A stretch of 64,000 bases of DNA, from assembly GCF_000768685.1 (NCBI RefSeq), contig NZ_AVPK01000001.1:496001-560000 (forward strand), given 5' to 3'. The notes beneath the pieces are model-generated. The model was not told where the DNA came from. It did no database searches and saw only the letters and a program-made list of their open reading frames with translations. Numbering within the stretch: the stretch's first letter is position 1; each line of letters opens with the position of its first letter. Source of the DNA: Knoellia subterranea KCTC 19937. Its GTDB lineage: Bacteria > Actinomycetota > Actinomycetes > Actinomycetales > Dermatophilaceae. The position numbers and the translations under genes are program-made. Shown piece by piece: positions 16,971 to 25,792 of this stretch.

Positions 16971-18356
16971 TCAGGCCCCTTCCACGCGCATCCAGGACAC
17001 GACGGCGTCGACCGTGTCCAGGCCAGTCAGGGCATCGACCGTGGCGGCCAGTGCCGAATCCGTAGCCCGGTGGGTCACGATGACGAGGGACGCCCGGGAC
17101 TCGTCGTCGTCCGTGAGCATCCGCTGACGAACCGTCTCGATCGAGACACCGTGGTCGGCGAACGCCGAAGCCACCTGAGCGAGGACACCCGGTCGGTCCG
17201 CCACGGCGAGGCTGATGTGATACCTCGTCGTGGCGAGCCCCATGTCGACGACCGGCAGGTCTGCGTAGGCCGACTCCTTGGGCCCGTGTCCTCCCGCCAG
17301 GCGGTGGCGGGCGACGGCGACGACGTCGCCAAGGATGGCCGACGAGGTGGGATCGCCGCCGGCACCCTTGCCATAGAACATCAGCTCCCCAGCGGCCGAC
17401 GCCTCGACGAAGACGGCGTTGTAGGCGTCTCGGACGGAGGCGAGCGGGTGGGTGCGCGCGATCATCGCGGGGTGGACGCGGACGCTCACACCTGTCGGCG
17501 CTCCCTCGTCGTCGCGCACGAGCTCGCAGATGGCGAGGAGCTTGACGACGGCATCCATGTCGCGGGCGGCCTGGATGTCGGCCGCCGTGACCTCGGTGAT
17601 GCCCTCACGGTGCACATCGTCGCTGGACACGCGCGTGTGGAAGGCGAGGGATGCAAGGATCGCGGCCTTGGCTGCGGCGTCGAAGCCCTCGACGTCAGCG
17701 GTCGGGTCGGCCTCGGCATAACCGAGAGCCTGCGCCTGCTCGACGGTCTCGGCGAAGCCGGCGCCCGTGGAGTCCATCTTGTCGAGGACGAAGTTGGTCG
17801 TGCCGTTGACGATGCCGAGGACTCGCTGCACGTCATCGCCCACGAGCGACTCGCGCATGGGCCGGACGATCGGGATGGCACCAGCGACAGCGGCCTCGTA
17901 ATAGAGGTCGACGCCGTGCTCACCGGCGGCCGAGTAGAGCGTCGGGCCGTCCTCGGCGAGCAGAGCCTTGTTGGCGGTGACGACCGAGGCACCGTGCTCC
18001 ATGGCCGTGAGGATCAAGCCCCGCGCCGGGTCGATGCCACCGATGACCTCGATGACGATGTCGGCGGCGCGCACGAGCGTGTCGGCGTCGGCGGTGAAGA
18101 GAGCAGGGTCGACCGGCACGTCCGGACGCGCCCGCTCGGGCCGCCGCACGGCGATGCCGATGAGCTCCAGTCGGGCACCCACGCGGGCAGCCAGGTCGTC
18201 GGCGTTCTCGACGAGCATCGTGGCCACGGACGACCCCACGACGCCGCACCCGAGCAGGGCGACCTTGAGGGTGGGCACGCTTTCGGCAGGGATGGAAGCC
18301 ATCTCGGCTGGGTTCTCCTCGGTCACGGGCTCGACGTCCCCTCGCTGCGACATCAC
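16971..18356 (-). CDS. hom: homoserine dehydrogenase
   Basis: 461 residues. NAD(P)-binding [10 protein letters not shown] near residue 36, catalytic region with NGTTNFVL near 210, and a C-terminal ACT domain (about 380-450, [20 protein letters not shown]) that normally confers threonine feedback inhibition. Reduces aspartate semialdehyde to homoserine. Starts with GTG 18356 overlapping the lysA stop (GTGA); the next codon is ATG and could also start. Confidence 0.96.
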   Translation of the reverse strand: MMSQRGDVEPVTEENPAEMASIPAESVPTLKVALLGCGVVGSSVATMLVENADDLAARVGARLELIGIAVRRPERARPDVPVDPALFTADADTLVRAADIVIEVIGGIDPARGLILTAMEHGASVVTANKALLAEDGPTLYSAAGEHGVDLYYEAAVAGAIPIVRPMRESLVGDDVQRVLGIVNGTTNFVLDKMDSTGAGFAETVEQAQALGYAEADPTADVEGFDAAAKAAILASLAFHTRVSSDDVHREGITEVTAADIQAARDMDAVVKLLAICELVRDDEGAPTGVSVRVHPAMIARTHPLASVRDAYNAVFVEASAAGELMFYGKGAGGDPTSSAILGDVVAVARHRLAGGHGPKESAYADLPVVDMGLATTRYHISLAVADRPGVLAQVASAFADHGVSIETVRQRMLTDDDESRASLVIVTHRATDSALAATVDALTGLDTVDAVVSWMRVEGA

Positions 18357-19792
18357 GACTCCCCGACGTCGAGAGCGAGCAGGTCGTCGATGGTCTCACG
18401 GCGCACGATGACCCGTGCCTTGCCGTCTCGGACCGCGAGCACCGGTGGTCGCGGGGTGTGGTTGTACTGGCTCGACAGGGCCCGGCAGTAGGCACCCGTG
18501 CCCGGCACCGCGATGAGGTCGCCGGGCTGCGTGTCCGCCGGAAGCCACTCGTCCTGGACGACGATGTCGCCGCTCTCGCAGTGCTTGCCCACGACGCGGG
18601 CCAGCATCGGCTCGGCATCGGAGTAGCGGTTCGCGAGGGTGCACGAGTAGTCGGCCTCGTAGAGGGCCGGGCGCACGTTGTCGCTCATCCCGCCGTCGAC
18701 GGAGACGTAGGCACGGGCGTGGTTGTCGCCGAGATCGACCTGCTTCACGGTGCCGACCTCGTAGAGCGTGAACGTCGATGGACCGACGATGGCACGACCG
18801 GGCTCGATGGACACACGAGGCACCTTCGCGAGGTCACCGTCACCGATCGCTTTGAACTCACGCCCCACGATGTCCGCGAGCTGCTCACCGAGCAGCGCGG
18901 GCGAGAGCGGGGTGTGCTGGGAGGTGTAGGCCATGCCGAAGCCACCGCCGAGATCGATCTCGGGACTGTGGTGGCCCAACTCATCGGCGATCTGCGCGTG
19001 CAGGCCGATCAAGCGGCGGGCGCTCATCTCGAAGCCGCCCGTGTCGAAGATCTGACTACCGATGTGGGAGTGCAGACCGCGCAGCTCGAGGCTGTCGTGG
19101 GAAAGCACGGCCCGGGCCGCATCGAGGGCCTGACCACCGGAGAGGCTGAAGCCGAACTTCTGGTCCTCATGACCCGTGGCGATGAACTCGTGCGTGTGCG
19201 CCTCGACGCCGACAGTCACGCGGATCATCACCGGTGCGACGACGCCCAACTCTGCGGCGATAGCCGCCACTCGCTCGATCTCGATGAACGAGTCGACGAC
19301 GATCCGGCCCACGCCGTAGTCCAGAGCCGCCCGGATCTCGTCGAGCGACTTGTTGTTGCCATGGAAGCCGATGCGCTCCGCCGGGAAGCCCGCTCTGCGC
19401 GCGACGGCGAGCTCGCCGCCACTGCACACATCGAGCGAAAGTCCTTCTTCTGCAACCCATTTCGCGACGGCGGTGCACAGGAAGGCCTTGCCGGCGTAGT
19501 AGACGTCCGCTCCTCCGCACACCGTGTCGAACGCGCCCGCGAAGTCGTCGCGGAACGCTCTCGCCCGCGCGCGGAAGTCGCCCTCGTCGAGCACATAGGC
19601 GGCCGTCCCGAACTCCTCCGCGATCGCAACCACGTCGAGTCCCGCAACCTGCACGCGGCCCTCGGCGTCACGGCATACGGAATCCGGCCACAGCTGCGGA
19701 AGCAGCGCGTTGACGTCGCTCGGGAAGGGCAGATAGAGCGGCGGGCCGCCATAACCCTCGGCGTGGAGCGCCCCGGCCTCGTGCGAACGCAT
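18353..19792 (-). CDS. lysA: diaminopimelate decarboxylase
   Basis: 479 residues. Fold-III PLP enzyme converting meso-diaminopimelate to lysine. PLP lysine K102 in DVYYAGKAFL, HGNNKS near 165, HSHIGSQIFD near 243, and the GGGFG phosphate loop near 290. Located between argS and hom, the arrangement known from corynebacteria and other actinobacteria. The distance to the argS stop is 11 nt. Confidence 0.96.
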   Translation of the reverse strand: MRSHEAGALHAEGYGGPPLYLPFPSDVNALLPQLWPDSVCRDAEGRVQVAGLDVVAIAEEFGTAAYVLDEGDFRARARAFRDDFAGAFDTVCGGADVYYAGKAFLCTAVAKWVAEEGLSLDVCSGGELAVARRAGFPAERIGFHGNNKSLDEIRAALDYGVGRIVVDSFIEIERVAAIAAELGVVAPVMIRVTVGVEAHTHEFIATGHEDQKFGFSLSGGQALDAARAVLSHDSLELRGLHSHIGSQIFDTGGFEMSARRLIGLHAQIADELGHHSPEIDLGGGFGMAYTSQHTPLSPALLGEQLADIVGREFKAIGDGDLAKVPRVSIEPGRAIVGPSTFTLYEVGTVKQVDLGDNHARAYVSVDGGMSDNVRPALYEADYSCTLANRYSDAEPMLARVVGKHCESGDIVVQDEWLPADTQPGDLIAVPGTGAYCRALSSQYNHTPRPPVLAVRDGKARVIVRRETIDDLLALDVGES

Positions 19793-19803
19793 CGGTCAGC
19801 GCC

Positions 19804-21450
19804 TCACATGCGCTCGGGCGCGCTGACGCCGAGCAGGTCGAGGCCGTTGGCGAGCACCTGACGGGTGGCGTCGTTGAGCCAGAGCCGCGTGCGGTGCAGG
19901 TCGGTGACCTCCTCCTCGGCGTTCATCGGCCGGACGCGGCAGGTGTCGTACCACTTGTGGTAGCGACCGGCAAGGTCCTCGAGGTAGCGCGCGACGCGGT
20001 GCGGCTCGCGCAGGTGCGCGGCCTGTGCCACGACGCGCGGGAAGTCACCCAGGGTCGCGAGCAGCGTCGCCTCGGTGGGGTCGGAGAGCAGCGAGGGGTC
20101 GAAACCGTCCTCACGACGCACGCCGTCCTCCCCCGCGAGGCGCGACACGTTGGCCGTGCGGGCGTGGGCGTACTGCACGTAGAAAACGGGGTTGTCGTTG
20201 GTCTGCTTGCGCAGCTCCTCACCGTCGAGCGACAGCGGGCTGTCAGCCGGGTATCGCGCCAGGGAGTAGCGCACCGCGTCGGACCCGATCCAGTTGAGCA
20301 GGTCGCTCAGCTCGATGATGTTGCCGGCGCGCTTGGACAGCTTGGCGCCGCCCAGGTTGACCAGCTGCCCGATGCGGACGTCGATGTTGACGTCGGCGTC
20401 GTCGCCGGCCGCCGACGCGATCGCCTTGAGCCGCCCGATGTAGCCGTGATGGTCGGCACCGAGGAGGTAGATCTTCTCGGTGAACCCACGGTCCTTCTTG
20501 CTCAGGTAGTAGGCCGCGTCCGCCGCGAAGTAGGTCGGGACACCGTCGGCGCGGATCAGCACGCGGTCCTTGTCGTCGGTGAAGTCGGTCGTGCGGAGCC
20601 AGACGGCGCCGTCCTTGTCGTAGACATGCCCCTGCTCGCGCAGCCGCGCCACGGCCTGCTCCACGGCGCCACCCTCATGCAGCTCGGTCTCGGAGAACCA
20701 CACGTCGAAGAAGACGCCGAACCGCTCGAGCGTCGACCGGATCTCGGCCAGCTGGGCCTGGTAGGCCAGCGGGCGCGCGACGGCGACAGCCTCGTCCTCG
20801 GGCAGGTCGACGACGTCGGGGCGTTGTGCCACAACGGTTTCGGCGAGTTCGCCGATGTAGGCGCCGGGGTAGCCGCCCTCGGGAGTCGGCTCACCCTTCG
20901 CGGCGGCGACGACGCTCAGCGCGAACTTGTCCATCTGCGCGCCCGCGTCGTTGATGTAGTACTCCGCCGTGACGTCGGCACCGGAGGCGGTGAGGAGTCG
21001 CCGCATCGAATCGCCGAGCGCGGCCCACCGCGTGTGCCCGATGTGCAACGGACCCGTGGGGTTGGCCGAGATGAACTCGAGATTGATCGTGTGGCCGGCT
21101 TCCGCATCGTTCTTCCCGTATGCCGTCCCGCTCTCGACGATGCTGCGCGCCAGTTCGCCGGCGCTCGCCGCGTCGAGGGTGATGTTGAGGAAGCCGGGTC
21201 CGGCGATGTCGACGCGGGCAATGCCGTGGATCTCACCGAGACGGGTGGCGAGGGACGTCGCGAGGTCGCGGGGCGGCATACCAGCGGGCTTGGCCAACTG
21301 GAGCGCGATGTTGGTCGACCAGTCCCCGTGGTCACGGTTCTTGGGTCGCTCCACGCGAACCTCGGCGGGGACGTCGACGGCGAAGTCGCCGGCAGCAGTG
21401 GCCTCGAGCAGGGCAGCCCGGATCGCGGACGAGAGTTCTTCGGGAGTCAC
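19804..21450 (-). CDS. argS: arginyl-tRNA synthetase
   Basis: 548 residues, class I synthetase. HIGH at residues 136-139 (ANPTGPLHIGHTRWAALGD), a KMSKS-equivalent KLSKRAGN near 375, and the C-terminal DALR anticodon-binding domain. Heads the argS-lysA-hom-thrC-thrB block, a clustering whose co-regulation by arginine/lysine is known in Corynebacterium. Two copies of the GTATGCCG word lie within it (21118, 21274); the second is read as Gly-Met-Pro. Confidence 0.96.
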   Translation of the reverse strand: MTPEELSSAIRAALLEATAAGDFAVDVPAEVRVERPKNRDHGDWSTNIALQLAKPAGMPPRDLATSLATRLGEIHGIARVDIAGPGFLNITLDAASAGELARSIVESGTAYGKNDAEAGHTINLEFISANPTGPLHIGHTRWAALGDSMRRLLTASGADVTAEYYINDAGAQMDKFALSVVAAAKGEPTPEGGYPGAYIGELAETVVAQRPDVVDLPEDEAVAVARPLAYQAQLAEIRSTLERFGVFFDVWFSETELHEGGAVEQAVARLREQGHVYDKDGAVWLRTTDFTDDKDRVLIRADGVPTYFAADAAYYLSKKDRGFTEKIYLLGADHHGYIGRLKAIASAAGDDADVNIDVRIGQLVNLGGAKLSKRAGNIIELSDLLNWIGSDAVRYSLARYPADSPLSLDGEELRKQTNDNPVFYVQYAHARTANVSRLAGEDGVRREDGFDPSLLSDPTEATLLATLGDFPRVVAQAAHLREPHRVARYLEDLAGRYHKWYDTCRVRPMNAEEEVTDLHRTRLWLNDATRQVLANGLDLLGVSAPERM

Positions 21451-21459
21451 CCGGGAAGT

Positions 21460-21894
21460 CTATTGGCCCGGAATTGCCGGGCGTCCGTCGGCTGCGAGGC
21501 GTGAGATGACCTCGACGAGCTCCACCGGATCGAAGGGCTTCCCGACGAAGGCGTCGAAGCCGGCGAGGGCCGCCTCACTGCGGTCGTGGGCCGTCGTCGA
21601 GGCCGTGACGAGGATCGTCGGGACGTCGGCGAGACGCGGGTGGGAACGGATGGCCGCGATCGCCCACCAGCCGTCGCGACGCGGGGTCTGGGCGTCGAGG
21701 ACGATGACGTCAGGGACCTGCGCAGCCGGATCGATGAGCTGGCTCATCGCCTCGTGGCCGTCGGCCGCCTCGAGGACGTCGAACCCCTCGAGCTCGAGGT
21801 TGATGCGGATGATCGCCCGGATCGAGTCGATGTCGTCGCAGACGAGGACCAGTGGGCGCGGCGTGACAGCCACGACGCCAGCACCGGATTCCAT
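21460..21894 (-). CDS. single-domain response regulator
   Basis: 144 residues, a CheY-like receiver with no output domain. Acidic pocket D20/D21, phospho-acceptor D67 (VIVLDAQTP), the conserved Thr/Ser near 97-99 (LVTAST) and Lys near 118 (FVGKPFD). It must signal through another protein. No histidine kinase is adjacent. ATG 21894 is preceded by TAGAGT at 7 nt, giving a leaderless start. Confidence 0.9.
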   Translation of the reverse strand: MESGAGVVAVTPRPLVLVCDDIDSIRAIIRINLELEGFDVLEAADGHEAMSQLIDPAAQVPDVIVLDAQTPRRDGWWAIAAIRSHPRLADVPTILVTASTTAHDRSEAALAGFDAFVGKPFDPVELVEVISRLAADGRPAIPGQ

Positions 21895-21901
21895 GGAGCG
21901 A

Positions 21902-21907
21902 ACTCTA
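21902..21907 (-). promoter_or_regulatory. -10 box, leaderless transcript of the response regulator
   Basis: TAGAGT on the minus strand, 7 nt before ATG 21894. Confidence 0.45.
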
Positions 21908-21971
21908 GGCTGCTACCCTCCCTGAGCAGCCCGGAACGGCGGACAACGTTCATCATTCGAAACCGTTCCGA

Positions 21972-22043
21972 GCCCCCGTAGCTCAGGGGATAGAGCACCG
22001 CCCTCCGGAGGCGGGAGCGCAGGTTCGAATCCTGCCGGGGGCA
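21972..22043 (+). tRNA. tRNA-Arg (anticodon CCG)
   Basis: Full cloverleaf: acceptor GCCCCCG/CGGGGGC, D arm GCTC..GAGC, anticodon stem CCGCC/GGCGG with loop CTCCGGA (anticodon CCG), T arm GCAGG-TTCGAAT-CCTGC, discriminator A. CCA is not encoded (CCC follows). A terminator hairpin begins 3 nt downstream. Confidence 0.96.
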
Positions 22044-22048
22044 CCCAA
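22030..22048 (+). repeat. 19-bp direct repeat, copy within tRNA-Arg 3' end
   Basis: TCCTGCCGGGGGCACCCAA, covering the T-stem/acceptor end of the tRNA; repeated exactly at 22164-22182, 134 bp away. Confidence 0.85.
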
Positions 22049-22095
22049 CGACGCAGACCTGGATTGCGCGGAGCGCTTTCCAGGTCTGCGTCGTT
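22047..22095. terminator. terminator of tRNA-Arg
   Basis: Perfect 17-bp stem (22047-22063 with 22079-22095), 15-nt loop, followed by TTTGCG. Confidence 0.85.
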
Positions 22096-22163
22096 TGCGT
22101 GCCCCGGCGGGATGACGGGAGCGGGTGTCGGACACCGAGGTACGAGGTGACTGACCCCGCGGC

Positions 22164-22182
22164 TCCTGCCGGGGGCACCCAA
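22164..22182 (+). repeat. 19-bp direct repeat, detached copy of the tRNA 3' end
   Basis: Exact repeat of 22030-22048 without a tRNA body upstream. Like the first copy, it runs straight into a hairpin. It looks like an attachment-site duplication or a decayed second tRNA. Confidence 0.75.
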
Positions 22183-22218
22183 GGCCAGTCCACGCGCGAA
22201 GCGCGTTCGACTGGCCTT
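22181..22218. terminator. second hairpin terminator after the tRNA remnant
   Basis: Outer stem AAGGCCAGTC/GACTGGCCTT (22181-22190 with 22209-22218) with an inner ACGCGC/GCGCGT stem. It also faces the stop of the CNNM/CBS gene at 22238. Confidence 0.8.
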
Positions 22219-22237
22219 TGTGCTCCCCGGCGCGACT

Positions 22238-23275
22238 TCAGCCGCGCTGGCTCGAGTCCGTCACCTCGCCGACGAGCTCCTCGATCACGTCCTCGAGGAA
22301 GACGACGCCCAGAATCTCGCCGTCATCGGCCACGACCCGGGCCAGGTGGGAACCCGTGCGCTGCATCGTGGCGAGCACCGATTCGACCTCGTCGCTCCGG
22401 CGCACGTTGGCCATCCTCCGGATCCGCTTCGACGGCACCGGCTGGAGGCGCTCCTCCTCGTCCGCGAAGAGCACGTCCTTGAGGTGGAGGTAGCCCGACA
22501 GCGTCCCTCCGGCGTCGACCACGGGGAATCGGGAGAAGCCGTGGCGGGCCACGAGTCGCTCGATGGCGTCCGGCGTCGTCTCGGTGTCGACGGTGATGAG
22601 TTGGTCGACCGGCACGCCGACGTCGCCGGCGTCCTTGTCGCTGAACTCGAGGGCTGCGCCGAGCAGGCCGTACTGCTCCGGTTCGACGAGTCCCTCCTTG
22701 TGCGACTCGGACACGATCTGTGCCACTTCCTCCGCCGTGAACGCGGAGCCCAACTCGTCCTTGGGGTCGACCCCGAAAGCTCGCACGAACATCTTGGACA
22801 CCCAGTCCATGACGCTGATGACGGGCTTGACGATGCGGGACACGACCACGAGGGCCGGGACCAACGCGATGGCGGCGCGTTCTGGCGTCGCGATGGAGAG
22901 GTTCTTCGGGATCATCTCGCCGACGACGACGTGGAGGAAGACGACCACGAGGAGGGCGAGGACGAGCGCGAGCACGTCGGCGACGGCCTCGGGAGCACCC
23001 AACGCCTCGACCGGCCCCACGAGCGCGTGGTGCAGAGCCGCCTCGGACACCGCACCGAGCAGCACCGAACAGACAGTGATCCCGAGCTGGGCCGTCGCGA
23101 GCAGGATTCCGGTGCGAGACATGGCGTCGAGGGCCTTCTGCGCCCGCTTGTTGCCCTCATCGGCGAGGGGTTCGAGCTGACTGCGGCGTGCCGACATTGC
23201 TGCGAACTCGGCCCCGACGAAGAAGGCATTGGCGAGGAGCAGGACGACCGTGATGAGGATGGTTCCGACACTCAT
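22238..23275 (-). CDS. CNNM-transmembrane/CBS-domain protein (no CorC domain)
   Basis: 345 residues. CNNM (DUF21) membrane domain about residues 1-180 with MSVGTILITVVLLLANAFFV, GITVCSVLLGAVSEAA and GEMIPKNLSIATPE, then a CBS pair (about 205-330, FSRFPVVDAGGTLSGYLHLKD ending VFLEDVIEELVGEV). The C-terminal CorC/HlyC domain of its upstream paralogue is missing and the protein ends just after the CBS pair. The family is linked to Mg/Co efflux; older annotations as hemolysin are misleading. Its ATG overlaps the stop of the upstream paralogue (ATGA). Confidence 0.9.
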   Translation of the reverse strand: MSVGTILITVVLLLANAFFVGAEFAAMSARRSQLEPLADEGNKRAQKALDAMSRTGILLATAQLGITVCSVLLGAVSEAALHHALVGPVEALGAPEAVADVLALVLALLVVVFLHVVVGEMIPKNLSIATPERAAIALVPALVVVSRIVKPVISVMDWVSKMFVRAFGVDPKDELGSAFTAEEVAQIVSESHKEGLVEPEQYGLLGAALEFSDKDAGDVGVPVDQLITVDTETTPDAIERLVARHGFSRFPVVDAGGTLSGYLHLKDVLFADEEERLQPVPSKRIRRMANVRRSDEVESVLATMQRTGSHLARVVADDGEILGVVFLEDVIEELVGEVTDSSQRG

Positions 23276-24630
23276 GCGGGCGCTCCTTCCTCGTTCGGCT
23301 CACCGGGACCGGCGTCGCGCAGGCCCTCACCGTCAGCGGGGGTCGGGGTGAAACGCAACCGATCGACGCGCCGCGCCTCCATGTCGATGACCGTGATCCG
23401 CCAGCCCGGGAGCTCGACGACCTCGCCAACGGACGGCACGTGTCCCAGCTCGGCCATGACGAATCCGGCGACTGTCTCGTATGCCGGCCCCTCGGGGATC
23501 TCGATCCCGGTGCGCCTGAGCACTTCGTCGGGTCGCCAGAGCCCGGGCACCGTCCAGGAACCGTCGGTCATCTTGCGGCCGGTCGTCTGACTGCGGTCGT
23601 GCTCGTCGGACACCTCACCGACGATCTCCTCGACGAGGTCCTCGAGGGTGACGACACCGGACGTGCCGCCGTACTCGTCCACGACGATGGCGAACTGCTG
23701 GCCGCTGTCGCGGAGGTGGATGAGCAGCGGGTCGAGCCGGATGGTCTCCGGCACCACGAGCGGCGGGGTCATGAGGGCCGAGACGGGCACGTCGTCGCGA
23801 CGCTCGTGCGGGACGGCGATGGCCTTCTTGACGTGGACGACCCCGTCGACGTCGTCCCAGTCGTCGTCGATGACAGGGAAGCGTGAGTGGCCGGTGTTGC
23901 GGGCCAGTTCCACGCACTCACGGGCCGACGCCGAGCGGTCGATGGCCGTCGCCCGCGAGCGCGGCGTCATGACGTCGGCGGCAGTCTGCTCGCCGAACGT
24001 CAGGGAGGCCGTGACGAGCCGCGCCGTGCCGAGGTCGAGAGTTCCGGCCTCGGCAGAGGTCCGGACCAGGGACGCCAACTCAGCGGGGCTGCGCGCCGCG
24101 GAGAGCTCCTCCTGCGGTTCGACACCCATGGCGCGCAGGGCGGAGTTCGCGGTCCCGTTGAGGACGTGGATGAAGGGCTTGAACGCCAGGGCGAACCAGC
24201 GCACCGGACCCGCAACCCACTTCGCCGTCGCGAGCGGCGCGGAGATGGCCAGCGTCTTGGGCACCATCTCGCCGACGATCATCGAGAACACGGTCGCGAT
24301 GACCATGGCGAGCACCGAGGCCACGCGCTCTGCCGAGGACTCCCCCAGCCCCAGCGACTCGAGCGGACCGAGGAGGAGGGCGCCGATCGACGGGTTGGCG
24401 AGGAAGCCCAGCACGAGCGTCGTGAGGGTGATGCCGACCTGCGAGGCGGACAGCTGCGTCGACAGTGCGCGCAGCGAGGTCAGAACGGAGCGGGCGCCCC
24501 CTTCGCCGCGCTCGACGGCCTTCTCGACGGTGGGCCGGTCGAGTGCGACGAGCGCGAACTCCGCGGCAACGAACAATGCGGTCCCCAGCGTCAGCGCGAT
24601 GCCGGCGAGGACGAGTAACCACTCGGTCAT
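23272..24630 (-). CDS. CNNM/CBS/CorC_HlyC family transporter-associated protein
   Basis: 452 residues. CNNM domain (residues ~1-190, ending GEMVPKTLAISAPLATAKW), CBS pair (~205-335, ending VTLEDLVEEIVGEV) and a C-terminal CorC_HlyC domain (~355-440, AYETVAGFVMAELGHVPSVG then VIDM). It forms a tandem pair with the shorter downstream protein; the two probably work as a heteromeric membrane complex for divalent-cation efflux (inferred). The start at ATG 24630 matches the family N-terminus (MTEWLLVLAGIAL); the longer frame upstream has no membrane-protein character. Confidence 0.9.
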   Translation of the reverse strand: MTEWLLVLAGIALTLGTALFVAAEFALVALDRPTVEKAVERGEGGARSVLTSLRALSTQLSASQVGITLTTLVLGFLANPSIGALLLGPLESLGLGESSAERVASVLAMVIATVFSMIVGEMVPKTLAISAPLATAKWVAGPVRWFALAFKPFIHVLNGTANSALRAMGVEPQEELSAARSPAELASLVRTSAEAGTLDLGTARLVTASLTFGEQTAADVMTPRSRATAIDRSASARECVELARNTGHSRFPVIDDDWDDVDGVVHVKKAIAVPHERRDDVPVSALMTPPLVVPETIRLDPLLIHLRDSGQQFAIVVDEYGGTSGVVTLEDLVEEIVGEVSDEHDRSQTTGRKMTDGSWTVPGLWRPDEVLRRTGIEIPEGPAYETVAGFVMAELGHVPSVGEVVELPGWRITVIDMEARRVDRLRFTPTPADGEGLRDAGPGEPNEEGAPA

Positions 24631-24772
24631 AGTGCGCACCATCCTAGGAGCAGAGCGGCCACGTCCCCCTCCGGGCGGAGCCCGGTTCCACCATGAGGTT
24701 GACCCTGACGCCACGTGAGCCTGCGAGACTCGGGGGCATGGCCAGCCTCCAGCACCCACCGGGTGTCGTCCG

Positions 24773-25792
24773 ATGACCACCGCCCAGACCACCACCTCGA
24801 CGCGAGGCGCTCGCATCGAGGCACGAGACCTCACCAAGACCTTCGGCGCCTTCAAGGCGGTCGACACCCTGAGCTTCGAGGTCGAGCCCGGTCGGATCAC
24901 CGGCTTCCTCGGCCCGAATGGCGCCGGCAAGACGACGACGCTGCGCATGCTCCTCGGGTTGATCCACCCTACCGCGGGGTCCGCGACGATCGACGGGCAG
25001 AAGTACCACGACCTCGATCACCCGCAGTCGATCGTCGGGTCGGCCCTCGAGGCCACGAACTTCCACCCCGGACGCAGCGGCCGTGACCACCTGCGCGTCC
25101 TGGCCGCCGCAGGCGGCCTGCCTGACAGCCGCGTCGACGAACTCCTCGAGCTGACCGGCATACCCGCTGCCGCGCGCAAGCGCGCCGGTGAGTACTCCAT
25201 GGGCATGCGACAGCGCCTCGGCCTCGCCGCCGCACTCCTCGGCGACCCGCGCGTCCTGATCCTCGACGAACCGTCGAACGGCCTCGACCCCGAGGGCATC
25301 CGGTGGCTGCGCGGCTTCCTCCGGCACCTGAGCAACGAGGGCAAGACGATCCTCGTCTCGAGCCACCTCCTGCAGGAGGTCGAGCAGACCGTCGACGACG
25401 TCGTCATCATCGCCAACGGTCGGATGGTGCGCTCCGGCGCCATGTCCGAACTGCGTGGCGCCCCCTCGACCATCGTCCGGACGTCCGACCCGGCCCAGCT
25501 CGCCGGCGCCCTCCGCGTCGCAGATGTCCTGGCCCAGCCGGGCGATGACGGCGAGCTCATCGTCGAGACGACCGACAAGCGCCTCGTCGGCGACGTCGCT
25601 CTCCGCGCGGGGCTGCCGATCTGGGAGCTGCGCGACCGCAAGGCCGACCTCGAGGCGCTGTTCTTCGAACTCACCGAAGGCACGAACCGCAACCTCGGCG
25701 ACGGCAACGCTGTCCCCACAGCGACCGCTCCGACAACCCACGCACCTCACGAGACCGATGCCATTTCCGGCCAGGAAGGGGCGAACGAGTGA
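24773..25792 (+). CDS. ABC transporter ATP-binding protein (exporter type)
   Basis: 339 residues. Walker A GPNGAGKTT (47-55), signature GEYSMGMRQRLGLAAALLGD (a non-canonical MGMRQR in place of SGGQ), Walker B VLILDEPSNGLDPEG, then the H-loop SSHLL. This is the drug/bacitracin-type exporter subfamily (CcmA-like). A ~100-residue C-terminal extension follows the ATPase core. The permease follows with a TGATG overlap. The ATG at 24773 overlaps the stop of a 12-codon ORF (24738-24776). Confidence 0.93.
   Translation: MTTAQTTTSTRGARIEARDLTKTFGAFKAVDTLSFEVEPGRITGFLGPNGAGKTTTLRMLLGLIHPTAGSATIDGQKYHDLDHPQSIVGSALEATNFHPGRSGRDHLRVLAAAGGLPDSRVDELLELTGIPAAARKRAGEYSMGMRQRLGLAAALLGDPRVLILDEPSNGLDPEGIRWLRGFLRHLSNEGKTILVSSHLLQEVEQTVDDVVIIANGRMVRSGAMSELRGAPSTIVRTSDPAQLAGALRVADVLAQPGDDGELIVETTDKRLVGDVALRAGLPIWELRDRKADLEALFFELTEGTNRNLGDGNAVPTATAPTTHAPHETDAISGQEGANE

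Noticed and set aside
22096-22163. Possible second tRNA gene upstream of the repeated tRNA 3' end
   Set aside because: No D arm, anticodon arm or matching acceptor strand can be folded upstream of the copy; only the 3' end is present.
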